From Emcibacteraceae bacterium (GTDB lineage Bacteria; Pseudomonadota; Alphaproteobacteria; Sphingomonadales; Emcibacteraceae), in contig JAWKXO010000004.1 of the NCBI GenBank assembly GCA_041396985.1, forward strand, positions 186,001-250,000: a stretch of 64,000 nt of DNA, in the 5' to 3' direction. The notes under the pieces were generated by a model that was not told the DNA's origin, ran no database searches, and saw nothing but the letters and a program-made list of their open reading frames with translations. Numbering within the stretch: position 1 is the first letter of the stretch; the number at the start of each line of letters is the position of its first letter. A program made the position numbers and the translations under genes. This document shows, piece after piece, positions 43,216-51,982 of the stretch.

Positions 43216-44712
43216 ATGACCTTACCGGATTATTCAGAATGGCAGAAAATGGCTGCCGAGTTTAAGCATCAGACGAAGGCTTTTATCGGTGGAAACTATG
43301 TTGATGCCTTAAGCGGCAAAACCTATGAAACCATTAATCCGGCAACGGAAAAAATGACAGCCCATGTTGCTGCCTGCGATAGTCATGATGTGGACATTGC
43401 CGTAAAGTCTTCCCGCACTGCTTTTAATAACGGGCACTGGTCACGTATGGCCCCACGCGACCGCGGCGCCATATTGCAAAAACTTGCCGGACTGGTGCTT
43501 GAGAATGCCAATCTGCTGGCCCTGATGGAATGCCTTAATGTCGGCAAGCCGATCATGGAGGCGCGGATGGCGGATATCAACCTCGCCGCTGCCGCCTTAA
43601 AATGGTACGGCGAAGCGATTGACAAGCTGACCGATGAAATTATTGCCACCCCGGATAATGTCCGTGCCACAATAACCCATGAACCGATGGGCGTGGTCGG
43701 TGTGGTGGTACCATGGAATTTTCCGCTGCTTATGGCTTGCTGGAAAATTGCCCCGGCTCTTGCCGCAGGAAACAGCGTTATTGTCAAACCATCGGAACAA
43801 ACCCCGCAGTCAATTTTGAAACTTGCTGAACTGGCCATCGCTGCCGGCCTTCCCGAAGGCGTGTTTAATGTGGTGACCGGACACGGAGCGGAAGCCGGAG
43901 CGGCCATCGGTCTTCATCATGATATAGACTGCCTGACTTTTACCGGCTCAACCGCCATCGGCAAAAAATTTCTGGAATATTCAGGTCGTTCAAATATGAA
44001 AACCGTGTGGCTTGAATGTGGCGGCAAAAACCCCAACATAGTTATGGCCGATTGCCCTGATATGGACAAAGCCGCGTTAAGCGCCGCCAATAATATATTC
44101 TTTAATCAGGGTGAAATCTGTGCCGCCGCTTCGCGGCTTCTGGTGGAGGAAAAAATCAGAGATGAATTTATTGAGCGCGTCGCAGCCATCGGTAAAACCC
44201 GCGTGCCCGGCGACCCGCTTGACCCGAAAACTAATCTTGGGGCCATCGTTGACCGCAATCAATTTAACAAAATAAATCACTATATTAAAAAGGGTGTTGA
44301 GGAAGGGGCCGACCTCGCACTGGGCGGAGATACGGTGAAAGTAAATGGTTCCGGATATTATGTGAACCCGACCATTTTCAAAAATGTTAAAAATGACATG
44401 ACCATTGCCCGTGAGGAAATATTCGGACCGGTTCTGGCCGCCATCAGTTTTACGGATATTAATGATGCTATCCGCATCGCCAATGACAGCCCATATGGCC
44501 TCACGGCCGGCATCTGGACCCGTGACATCAATGTGGCCCATAAAGCGGCCCGCGACCTTCAGGCAGGAAGTGTATCCATTAACAGTTATAGCTCAATCGA
44601 TATTGCCCTGCCTTTCGGCGGATATAAACAGTCCGGCATCGGTGTTGACAAATCGCTCCATGCCATTCACAAATATACCAATATAAAATCAACCTGGCTC
44701 GAGCTGGACTGA
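43216..44712 (+). CDS. NAD(P)-dependent aldehyde dehydrogenase
   Basis: A 498-residue ALDH-superfamily enzyme oxidising an aldehyde to the acid. Visible motifs are VVVPWNFPLLMACWKIAPALAAG near 165, KPSEQTP near 192, FTGSTAIGKK near 244, the catalytic Glu in WLECGGKNPNIV near 268 and the catalytic Cys in NQGEICAAASRL near 302; SFGGYKQSG-like PFGGYKQSGIG closes the active site near 470. It resembles betaine/gamma-aminobutyraldehyde-type ALDHs. It is the last gene of the DHOD-cupin-aminotransferase-ALDH operon (1-base gap). An amine to aldehyde to acid route via the aminotransferase would be coherent. Confidence 0.93.
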   Translation: MTLPDYSEWQKMAAEFKHQTKAFIGGNYVDALSGKTYETINPATEKMTAHVAACDSHDVDIAVKSSRTAFNNGHWSRMAPRDRGAILQKLAGLVLENANLLALMECLNVGKPIMEARMADINLAAAALKWYGEAIDKLTDEIIATPDNVRATITHEPMGVVGVVVPWNFPLLMACWKIAPALAAGNSVIVKPSEQTPQSILKLAELAIAAGLPEGVFNVVTGHGAEAGAAIGLHHDIDCLTFTGSTAIGKKFLEYSGRSNMKTVWLECGGKNPNIVMADCPDMDKAALSAANNIFFNQGEICAAASRLLVEEKIRDEFIERVAAIGKTRVPGDPLDPKTNLGAIVDRNQFNKINHYIKKGVEEGADLALGGDTVKVNGSGYYVNPTIFKNVKNDMTIAREEIFGPVLAAISFTDINDAIRIANDSPYGLTAGIWTRDINVAHKAARDLQAGSVSINSYSSIDIALPFGGYKQSGIGVDKSLHAIHKYTNIKSTWLELD

Positions 44713-44733
44713 CACACAAATTTGGGGGAACAT

Positions 44734-45282
44734 ATGAAAAATACTATTATCATTTTTTTGAGCTTTTGGACACTCACATCAATTTCCTGGGCGCAGGTAG
44801 ATCAGGGAATAATTGATGATGCAGTCGAGGCGGCAAAATGGGATATGGATTGTAATGAGTTGTCCTGTCTTTTTAAGCGGGATATCTACCACAACAAGGG
44901 AGATGAAGTAGATATCATTTCAGTATTCATTGAAATTAATAAAAAGACAAAAGATATTGACCGTATGGTGATCTTTTATCCTGGTACGGCAAGTGTTGAA
45001 AATGGTGGATTTATAAGCTTTTTTAGAACGATTGAGAAAGACGGCGAGTTTTCAATTGAAGGCAATAAGGAATTTATTACGCGATTGCCTTTTGATTTTT
45101 GTGTAGAAGATGGATGTCAGGCAACTGTGATCCCCGATGAAAATGGTCTCATCAAATTTGACCTTAAGGAACAACTATTAGACAGTTCACATTTATGGTT
45201 TTTATATCAGAATGAAGGGCAATCTGTCAGGGCATTATCGTCCCTATTTAGTTTTCAGGAACAATATGCCCAACTGCCATAA
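44734..45282 (+). CDS. Exported hypothetical protein
   Basis: A 182-residue protein with a signal peptide (MKNTIIIFLSFWTLTSISWAQ, cleavage after SWA). The ATG at 44734 follows a GGGGGA site and is preferred to an in-frame TTG 12 bases upstream. Mature part: four Cys in two pairs (CNELSC near 48-53, CVEDGC near 132-137) that could form disulfides, and an otherwise mixed alpha/beta sequence. It resembles invasion-associated locus B type periplasmic proteins in layout (RMVIFYP, Cys pairs), but the match is loose. It lies between catabolic and AAA-ATPase genes and converges with the latter, 3 bases apart. Confidence 0.7.
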   Translation: MKNTIIIFLSFWTLTSISWAQVDQGIIDDAVEAAKWDMDCNELSCLFKRDIYHNKGDEVDIISVFIEINKKTKDIDRMVIFYPGTASVENGGFISFFRTIEKDGEFSIEGNKEFITRLPFDFCVEDGCQATVIPDENGLIKFDLKEQLLDSSHLWFLYQNEGQSVRALSSLFSFQEQYAQLP

Positions 45283-45285
45283 TAT

Positions 45286-46617
45286 TTAGGCGACCTGCTT
45301 TCTTGGTGTCATGCCGACCTGACCTTTAAATTCACTGTCCTGAACGTAAAGATTGGCAAGGCCCTCAGCGACATATTCTTTTGTAAAGGTCAGATCACGT
45401 CCCTGATATTTACAGTTGGCAATGACCTGATCAATAATGAATTTCGGCTGGTAAGCGGCTAGTGCTTTCCCGGCAACATTAACAATCTGGTCAACAGTAA
45501 ACTGAAAAATATCTTCCGTAAGCTCGAGACCGGATTTTCTTGCCACCCCTTCATAAATGGCCCGGAATGCTTCAAGGGACGGATCCTTGGTTTCCAGCTT
45601 ATAAGGAATACGACGTAAAAATGCCGGATCCATAAGATCATCCGGTGCCATATTGGTCGAAAAGATCACCAGTTCATCAAATGGCAATTCAAATGACTTG
45701 CCCGAATGAAGTTTCAGAAAATCTATCCGGCTTTGCAGCGGCACGATCCAGCGGTTCAGAAGCTGTTCGGGGCTGACCTGCTGTCGGCCAAAGTCATCAA
45801 TGATGAAAGTTCCGTTCAGCGCTTTGATATGGAGCGGTGCTTCATAATATTTACTGACCTCATTATATTTAAGATCAAGCATTTCCATATTAAGCTCACC
45901 CCCCGTGATCACTACAGGACGTTTGCAGGGTACAAAACGTTTATCGACCATTTCACGGAAGAGTTTGCGGCGTTCCTCTGGCGGGTTTTCCACTTCAACG
46001 CTGTTATGAACGGACGCATCAAACACTTTGATAATCGTGCCGTTCACTTCAATCGCATAAGGAATATAAATAACAGTGTCATAAATATGGGCCACTTTTT
46101 CGGCAACTGTCGTTTTACCGTTCCCGGCGGGACCATATATCAGAATGCTCATGCCCGAATTTACAGCGGGGCCCAGACGGCGGGTAAATTCATCCGGCAC
46201 GACAATATCAGAAAATGCTTCTTCAATATCCTCGGGGGAAACACGCTCATCACCGATCGCCTGGTCCCGGACCTGTTTGCTGTATGCTTCTAGGGACACA
46301 GGGGCCGGACCAAAATACTGATTCTGGTTCAAGGCATCCTGCACAAATTTTCTGCCCGCTGATGTCAGATTATACCGCAGGGTTCCCATCCCCCCTGTTG
46401 CGCTGGTAATGGTGCCGACTGATTCTATTAATTTCCGGTTTGTCATCACCTGCAGCGCATGATCAACCACATTGGTCGGAAGCTTGATTTCATTGGAAAG
46501 CTGGACACCAGTTTCCATATTTTCAAGATACATTCCTTTACCGATTAATTGCAGTACGATGTTCGGATCGTAACCAACTTCACTAAGTTTTAATGGGGCT
46601 TTTGGTTCATAATACAT
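45286..46617 (-). CDS. AAA ATPase with N-terminal winged-helix domain
   Basis: A 443-residue protein. The ATG at 46617 (MYYEPKAPLKLSEVG) is taken as start because an upstream in-frame extension would run 40 bases into the ThDP-enzyme gene and has no ribosome site, whereas AGGAAAAGAG precedes this ATG. Residues 15-85 form a winged-helix-like domain. The AAA domain follows (Walker A GPAGNGKT near 168, Walker B IIDDFGRQQ near 254, sensor TNMAPDDL). Family proteins of this type are annotated as predicted ATPases with chaperone activity, often near pilus or secretion genes. None are found here, so the partner is unknown. Confidence 0.8.
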   Translation of the reverse strand: MYYEPKAPLKLSEVGYDPNIVLQLIGKGMYLENMETGVQLSNEIKLPTNVVDHALQVMTNRKLIESVGTITSATGGMGTLRYNLTSAGRKFVQDALNQNQYFGPAPVSLEAYSKQVRDQAIGDERVSPEDIEEAFSDIVVPDEFTRRLGPAVNSGMSILIYGPAGNGKTTVAEKVAHIYDTVIYIPYAIEVNGTIIKVFDASVHNSVEVENPPEERRKLFREMVDKRFVPCKRPVVITGGELNMEMLDLKYNEVSKYYEAPLHIKALNGTFIIDDFGRQQVSPEQLLNRWIVPLQSRIDFLKLHSGKSFELPFDELVIFSTNMAPDDLMDPAFLRRIPYKLETKDPSLEAFRAIYEGVARKSGLELTEDIFQFTVDQIVNVAGKALAAYQPKFIIDQVIANCKYQGRDLTFTKEYVAEGLANLYVQDSEFKGQVGMTPRKQVA

Positions 46618-46715
46618 ATTTGCACTCACTCTTTTCCTTTTATCTCCAAAAGGATAGTTGCAAATATTTATTAAACCACGGTTACAAATAGATAAAATTG
46701 TCCGCAAATAACGTA

Positions 46716-48341
46716 TTAATTTCCGCGGACACGTTCCCGGAAGTATAAATGCCATGGTTGCGGCGTATCTTCCAGCCTTACCTGAACCTCTATAAGTACT
46801 GGTCCGTCATGGGCGAACCCCTCCTTAAGCGCAGCCCTTAGCCCTTCGGGACTGTCAGTGCGGCATGACTTAACCCCGAAGCTTTCCCCAAGTTTGACAA
46901 AGTCCGGATTTATAAGATCGGAAGCAATCACCCTTCCTTTATGAGTTGTTTGTTGTATGCGTTTGACATTGCCAAAGCAGTTATCATTAAAAACAACACA
47001 AACCATCGGAATATTAAACTGAACGGCCGTGGCCATTTCCTGAACATTGAACATAAAGCCGCCGTCTCCGGCGACGGTCACGACTTTTTTGTCCGGGTTT
47101 GCCACCTGAACGCCAAGCCCGGTGGCATATGAGTGGCCCAGAGTTCCCTGATAACTCGGGTATAAATAAGTGCGTGGATGATAAACCGGGAAACCATCCC
47201 GCGATGCATAGCCCACCTGGGTCAGATCCGTGACAAAATGCCCGTCTTCCGGCAGCTCGTCCCGTATCACTTTCATATAGGCGACCTGCGGGGCCATGAT
47301 ATTGACTTCCTTTGCCACCTCGGCCTTAACCGCGGACATTTCAGCAACCGACCATTTGGGCGGGCAGCTTCCAATTTCCTTGTTCAGTGCCTTTAACCCC
47401 TCTGCCGCATCACAGTGAATAGCTAGGTCAGGAGTACTGAGGCGGTTCATTTCCTCTTCATCAATATCCATACGAATAATTTTCAGATTGTCATCAAGTC
47501 CCCAATCATCGATCTGCGGTGTCATGCGGCTTCCAACACCCAGAACCACATCTGCATCTTTCCATAAATAATGTCCTGCAACCGGTACCATGGCATAATC
47601 ATCTCGCGCGTCCATCACACCCAGCGAATTGACCGACACCACCACCGGCACCCCGAGAGCTTTACTAAGTGCACGAACTTCCGGCGAAGCATCAATGGTA
47701 CCACCTCCGGCAAAGATTACCGGACGATGCGCATTTTTTAGCATTTCTGCCGCTTTTTTAATTTTAGCCAAATCCGGTTTTTTGGGGGACTTTTTTTTAA
47801 AGACCTCAGCCTTTTCAACATCCTCGACCATCGGCATGATATCCATTGCCATTTCGATTTCGACGGGGCGGACCCGGCCATTTGAAAGCGCATCAAATGC
47901 ACGGGCCATCGCCTCAGGCGTATCGGATGGTCGGTCAATCCTGTGGGCCATTTTTGTTATTTTTTCAGCAATTTCAAGCTGGTCACGGATTTCATGAAGC
48001 TGACCGGTTTTTCCGTTAATTTTTTTTGATGGTATCTGACCGCATATACACAGCATCGGCGTATTACAGGCATACCCCGTGGCAATTGCTGCGCCGGCAT
48101 TTAAAAGTCCCGGACCCGGCACCACGAAAAAGGCACCAACCTTACCCGTTGACTGGGCATAACCATAGGCCATATAAGCTGCCCCCTGTTCATGGCGGGC
48201 ATGGATGACGTTAATTTCATTACGCCGGTCATACATGGCACTGAAACTGTAATCAAGATGAGCGCCAGGCACCCCGAACACCTGATCAACTCCGTTGGCA
48301 ATTAAACTATCGACAATGGCCTGCCCACCTGTCATCTTCAT
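46716..48341 (-). CDS. Thiamine-diphosphate-dependent enzyme (acetolactate synthase / decarboxylase family)
   Basis: A 541-residue ThDP enzyme. The ATG at 48341 (MKMTGGQAIVDSLI) fits the GAGG site 8 bases upstream better than the GTG at 48350. Motifs: activating Glu in ARHEQGAAYMAYG near 50, central FAD/NAD-like domain about 190-330, and ThDP-binding GDGGFMFNVQEM...FNDNCFGN near 430-460. It resembles AHAS catalytic subunits, but no regulatory subunit follows, and the divergent IclR gene plus the LigAB operon point to a 2-oxo acid decarboxylase or carboligase in aromatic catabolism. Its substrate cannot be read from the sequence. Confidence 0.88.
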   Translation of the reverse strand: MKMTGGQAIVDSLIANGVDQVFGVPGAHLDYSFSAMYDRRNEINVIHARHEQGAAYMAYGYAQSTGKVGAFFVVPGPGLLNAGAAIATGYACNTPMLCICGQIPSKKINGKTGQLHEIRDQLEIAEKITKMAHRIDRPSDTPEAMARAFDALSNGRVRPVEIEMAMDIMPMVEDVEKAEVFKKKSPKKPDLAKIKKAAEMLKNAHRPVIFAGGGTIDASPEVRALSKALGVPVVVSVNSLGVMDARDDYAMVPVAGHYLWKDADVVLGVGSRMTPQIDDWGLDDNLKIIRMDIDEEEMNRLSTPDLAIHCDAAEGLKALNKEIGSCPPKWSVAEMSAVKAEVAKEVNIMAPQVAYMKVIRDELPEDGHFVTDLTQVGYASRDGFPVYHPRTYLYPSYQGTLGHSYATGLGVQVANPDKKVVTVAGDGGFMFNVQEMATAVQFNIPMVCVVFNDNCFGNVKRIQQTTHKGRVIASDLINPDFVKLGESFGVKSCRTDSPEGLRAALKEGFAHDGPVLIEVQVRLEDTPQPWHLYFRERVRGN

Positions 48342-48373
48342 CACATACACCTCTTATTCGTGTTCCATTATTT

Positions 48374-48419
48374 AATACTTGGTTTCAGTATTTGAGATTT
48401 ATAACATTATGTGTATAAT
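48374..48419 (+). promoter_or_regulatory. Promoter of the IclR-type gene with overlapping inverted repeat
   Basis: A -35-like TTGAGA (48392-48397) and a perfect -10 TATAAT (48414-48419) are separated by 16 bases and point at the GTG start 24 bases downstream. Overlapping the -35 box is an inverted repeat AATACT-N7-AGTATT (48374-48392), a plausible autoregulatory operator. A GTTCC-containing stretch (48357-48366) has a mirrored counterpart GGAACAACGTATCG before the hpaB-like gene (49271-49284). Confidence 0.55.
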
Positions 48420-48443
48420 TACAAGTCTATGGGAGAATAATGC

Positions 48444-49259
48444 GTGAACAAACAAAAAGATATTGCTGATAACGGCTCGATGGTGCGCTCTCTTGCCGTG
48501 ACTTTTAAACTTCTGGACACCATGGCCAATGCCGGTGAACCAATGAGAATAACGGAAATTGCCCGGCAGCTGGGCGAAAGCAAAGCCAAAATACATCGTC
48601 ACTTAAGCACTCTGCGCAGTCTGGGGGTGGTTGAGCAGGAAAAAACGTCGGAAAAATACAGGCTGGGCTGGAAACTTTTCCGCCTTGGCCAGGCGGCGTT
48701 TGAACAGTTTGACCTTAAATCCATTGCCGAGCCACATATGGCCCGTCTTCGTGATTTGACCAACCAGTCTGCGGTGCTTGCTGTTCCATCCGGCGGAGAA
48801 GCCATGGTCATTGCCAGCATGGATAACAGCAGTGATACATCATTGAGGATTTCTGCGGTTCCCGGTGCCACGCCACCAACCACGGCTTCGGCGCAGGGAC
48901 GTATTGTTCTTGCCTACGCCACAGATGATCACAGGGAACAGCTGCTTGGTGGACCACTAAAAGCCTATAATAAAAAAAGCATCACTGATATCACCGAAAT
49001 CCGTAAACGCCTAAATCAGATCAAAACCCGTCTTTATGAAACATCCATTGAGGAAGTGATGCTTGGATTTAGCACCATTGCCGCCCCTATTTTTGATTCT
49101 GATGAAAAACTCATTGGCACAGTTGGCATCATCGGATCGGTACAATATATTGCCGATCCGCCTAACCCGCAACAGATAGCCCACGTGCAAAGCTGCGCTG
49201 CAACCATATCAAAAATATTTAACTCAAGTGCCTACGATGGCATTGCCGATCCATTTTAA
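48444..49259 (+). CDS. IclR-family transcription regulator
   Basis: A 271-residue regulator with a GTG start. The N-terminal winged helix (about 14-70) reads ALAVTFKLLD...MRITEIARQLGESKAKIHRHLSTLRSLG. The C-terminal IclR effector domain (about 85-260) includes LRISAVPGATPPTTASAQGR and STIAAPIFDSDEKLIGTVGIIG. IclR proteins control aromatic-acid catabolism (PcaR, PobR types). It is transcribed divergently from the ThDP-enzyme gene and lies 64 bases upstream of the hpaB-ligAB-rdhA operon, so it probably controls both units in response to a pathway compound. Confidence 0.9.
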   Translation: MNKQKDIADNGSMVRSLAVTFKLLDTMANAGEPMRITEIARQLGESKAKIHRHLSTLRSLGVVEQEKTSEKYRLGWKLFRLGQAAFEQFDLKSIAEPHMARLRDLTNQSAVLAVPSGGEAMVIASMDNSSDTSLRISAVPGATPPTTASAQGRIVLAYATDDHREQLLGGPLKAYNKKSITDITEIRKRLNQIKTRLYETSIEEVMLGFSTIAAPIFDSDEKLIGTVGIIGSVQYIADPPNPQQIAHVQSCAATISKIFNSSAYDGIADPF

Positions 49260-49323
49260 TCTTTATTTTCGGAACAACGTATCGTATAATGAGACATTAT
49301 TAAAATATTAGCTGGAGCAAAAA

Positions 49324-50763
49324 ATGGCCATTCGGACCGGAAAAGAGTATTTGGACGCGATATCAAAACCAAAAGATATAAGAATTGATGGTGAAAAAAT
49401 TACCAATGTGGTGACCGATCCCCGCTTTGCCGGCGGGGCCAAAACCATGGCAATGATTTTTGATCTTCAGCACCGTGAAGACCTGATTGATAAAATGACT
49501 TATGAGGAAAATGGCGAACGCTATGGCCTCTCCCATAAAATGATCAAAACGAAAGAGGATCTGGCCCAGCGCAAGGAAATGTTCAAAATCTGGTCCGATG
49601 CCAGCTGCGGCACCTTCGGCCGCAGTCCTGATTATATGAATGTCTACCTGATGGCCATGAATGCGGCCGCTGACCAGTTTGGCGACTTTGCCGATAATGT
49701 CAGAAACTATTATAAATATATCCGCGATAATGACCTTTCGATGACCCATACTCTGGTAAACCCACAGGTGGACAGATCAAAACCGGTCGAACAGCAGGAT
49801 AAAGATCTGGCCGCAAAAATCGTTGAAACCAATGATAAAGGTATTGTCATTCAGGGGGCCAGAATGGTTTCCACCCTGTCCGCCTATGCCGATGAAATCC
49901 TGGTTGTCCCATCCGGCATAATCCAGAATAATCAGGAAGCGGCCCCCTATGCTTTTGCCTTCGGCATTCAGACGGATGCCCCGGGGATCATCCATATTTC
50001 CCGCCCGTCCGTCGTTCATCAGAATGAAGGCCACCCGATGGATTACCCCCTTTCCGGTCGTTTTGATGAAACCGATGCCATGATTATTTTTGATAATGTA
50101 TTGGTTCCCTGGGAACGGGTTTTTACCCATGGCGACGTGACCATGTGTAATGAATTTTACAAGCGGACCAATATCGGTGCCCATATTCTTGACCAGTCAA
50201 CAGTCAGGAGCCTGGCCAAGGCCGAATTTTACCGTGACCTTGCCTTTACCATCGCCGACAGCACAAAAACAGACGGCTTTATCAATGTGCAGAATATGCT
50301 GGCTGAACTGATGACCACTGTTGAACTGGTCCGCTGCGTCATTACCGCCGCCCATGCGGAGGCCAAACTGGTCAATGGGGTTATGTCGCCCAATGCTGCA
50401 CCTTATGCCGCCCTGCGGCTACGATACCCGGATATGTATCAGCGCATGTGTGAAATTATCCGTATCCTTGGTGCCGGTGGTCTTGTTGCGGTGCCGTCTT
50501 ATGCCGAATTTGACAGTGATACCAAAGATTTCGTTGAAAAATACTTCCAGTCTGCAAATGGTGACAGCCGCTCACGCACAAAACTGTTCCGCCTTGCTTA
50601 TGATGCGTCCATTTCAAGCTTTGCCGGACGTCAGCAGCTTTACGAACGCTATTATTCCGGCGACCCTGTTCGCGCAGCGGCAAATATGTATAATAATGCG
50701 GATAAGGAACCGGGAAAAAGCCGGATATGGTCATTTCTAGATGAATATGAAAAGAGCCTTTGA
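49324..50763 (+). CDS. HpaB-family FADH2-dependent aromatic monooxygenase
   Basis: A 479-residue protein of the 4-hydroxyphenylacetate 3-monooxygenase (HpaB) family, which ortho-hydroxylates phenols with reduced flavin and O2; some members (chlorophenol monooxygenases) also remove halogen. Motifs: MTYEENGERYGLSHKMIKT near 60, FGRSPDYMNV near 97, HTLVNPQVDRSKPVE near 142, QGARMVSTLSAYADEILV near 175 and a C-terminal helical dimer part. No HpaC flavin reductase is seen in the window, so FADH2 must come from elsewhere. The stop overlaps the ligA ATG in TGATG. A -10-like TATAAT (49285-49290) lies upstream. Confidence 0.85.
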   Translation: MAIRTGKEYLDAISKPKDIRIDGEKITNVVTDPRFAGGAKTMAMIFDLQHREDLIDKMTYEENGERYGLSHKMIKTKEDLAQRKEMFKIWSDASCGTFGRSPDYMNVYLMAMNAAADQFGDFADNVRNYYKYIRDNDLSMTHTLVNPQVDRSKPVEQQDKDLAAKIVETNDKGIVIQGARMVSTLSAYADEILVVPSGIIQNNQEAAPYAFAFGIQTDAPGIIHISRPSVVHQNEGHPMDYPLSGRFDETDAMIIFDNVLVPWERVFTHGDVTMCNEFYKRTNIGAHILDQSTVRSLAKAEFYRDLAFTIADSTKTDGFINVQNMLAELMTTVELVRCVITAAHAEAKLVNGVMSPNAAPYAALRLRYPDMYQRMCEIIRILGAGGLVAVPSYAEFDSDTKDFVEKYFQSANGDSRSRTKLFRLAYDASISSFAGRQQLYERYYSGDPVRAAANMYNNADKEPGKSRIWSFLDEYEKSL

Positions 50764-51149
50764 TGAGCGAAAAATGGAAAAAAGTTGAGGATATCAAAAC
50801 ACCGCCCGGTCCGGTGACCTTCACGATGGAGCATTCCCAGAACGGCTACCGCATGAATGCCATATGCTACAGCCTTAAGCAGGAAGAAAACCGTAAAAAA
50901 TTTAAGAAAGACTTTGAAAAATATATGGCTGATTTTGGCCTGAGTGAGTTTGAAAAGGAGCTGGTTCGAAGCCGTGACTGGCTTAAAATGATTCATTATG
51001 GGGTAAGTCCCTACCTGATTGGAAAAATGGCTCAATGCTTTGATTTAAGCTTTATGGATTGGGGGGCCTTTATGCGCGGCGAACAGGCAAAAGATTTCAT
51101 GGAAAGAAATATTCCCCTACTGAAAAATTACAATAAGGATAGTAAGTAA
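50763..51149 (+). CDS. ligA: Extradiol ring-cleavage dioxygenase small (alpha) subunit, LigA-like
   Basis: A 128-residue alpha-helical subunit of LigAB-type class III extradiol dioxygenases, matching the family in length and in NGYRMNAICYSLKQEENRKKF and LVRSRDWLKMIHYGVSPYLIGKMA. It caps the LigB active site and contacts substrate. The ATG at 50763 is used; it overlaps the hpaB stop (TGATG), and its own stop overlaps the ligB ATG (TAATG), so all three are translationally coupled. Confidence 0.87.
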   Translation: MSEKWKKVEDIKTPPGPVTFTMEHSQNGYRMNAICYSLKQEENRKKFKKDFEKYMADFGLSEFEKELVRSRDWLKMIHYGVSPYLIGKMAQCFDLSFMDWGAFMRGEQAKDFMERNIPLLKNYNKDSK

Positions 51150-51982
51150 TGGCGAATTTTGTTGGCGGGATATGCACATCCCATAACGGGGCCCTGATGC
51201 ATGGCTGGGATTACCAGCTGCGTGAAGACCCGATCTGGACGCCGCTGTTTGAAAGCTATGATCCGGTAAGACAGTGGATAAAGGATAAAAAAGTAGATGT
51301 CCTGTTCTTTGTTTTTAATGATCATATCAGCAATTTTTTCTTTGACTGCTATCCCACTTTTGCCATCGGCATCGCTGAACAATATGAACATGCCGATGAA
51401 GGAAGTGGCCCACGTGACCTTGCCATTCCATATGGCGACGTGCCCTTTTCCCGTTATATGGCCGATTATCTGATCCGTGATGAATTTGATCTGGCTGTCT
51501 GTCAGGAAATGAAACTGGATCATGGCATCATGGGACCGACCCCTTATATGCTGGACCAGCCATGGCCGGTAAAATTTGTACCTTTCTGCGTCAATGTTAT
51601 CCAGCACCCTATCCCCAGTGTCAAACGCTGCTGGAAACTTGGAAAATCAATCCGCAAGGCGATTGAGGCCTACCCGGAAGATATCAATGTTGCTGTGGTT
51701 GGCACAGGCGGCCTTTCCCATGAACTTCAGGGTACCAATTTCGGTCGGATCGAGCTCGACTGGGATAATGAATTCATGGATAAATTTGAAGTTGAACCGG
51801 AAAGCATGCTTGACTGGGACGTGAAGGAATTTATGGACCGTGGCGGCTCGGAAAGCGCCGAAACCGTGATGTGGTTTGCCATGCGCGGCGCCATGAACAA
51901 AAAGGTAAAACGCATTCACCGCAATTTATACCGTGGCATGCTGACCGGGATGGCGGTTCTGGTTTTTGAGGATGCTGAATGA
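51149..51982 (+). CDS. ligB: Class III extradiol dioxygenase catalytic (beta) subunit, LigB-like
   Basis: A 277-residue Fe(II) enzyme that opens catechol-type rings next to the hydroxyls, as protocatechuate 4,5-dioxygenase does. His12 in GICTSHNGAL, the His in FVFNDHISN near 56, the catalytic His in VVGTGGLSHELQG near 195 and a Glu near 240 match LigB positions. The substrate may be protocatechuate, gallate or another catechol; sequence alone cannot decide. The gene overlaps ligA by one base and the RdhA-like gene by 4 bases (ATGA). Confidence 0.9.
   Translation: MANFVGGICTSHNGALMHGWDYQLREDPIWTPLFESYDPVRQWIKDKKVDVLFFVFNDHISNFFFDCYPTFAIGIAEQYEHADEGSGPRDLAIPYGDVPFSRYMADYLIRDEFDLAVCQEMKLDHGIMGPTPYMLDQPWPVKFVPFCVNVIQHPIPSVKRCWKLGKSIRKAIEAYPEDINVAVVGTGGLSHELQGTNFGRIELDWDNEFMDKFEVEPESMLDWDVKEFMDRGGSESAETVMWFAMRGAMNKKVKRIHRNLYRGMLTGMAVLVFEDAE

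Noticed and set aside
45286..46755. Longer start for the AAA ATPase
   Set aside because: The extension runs into the upstream ThDP-enzyme gene, has no ribosome site, and its extra residues do not look like part of the domain; the ATG at 46617 is better placed.
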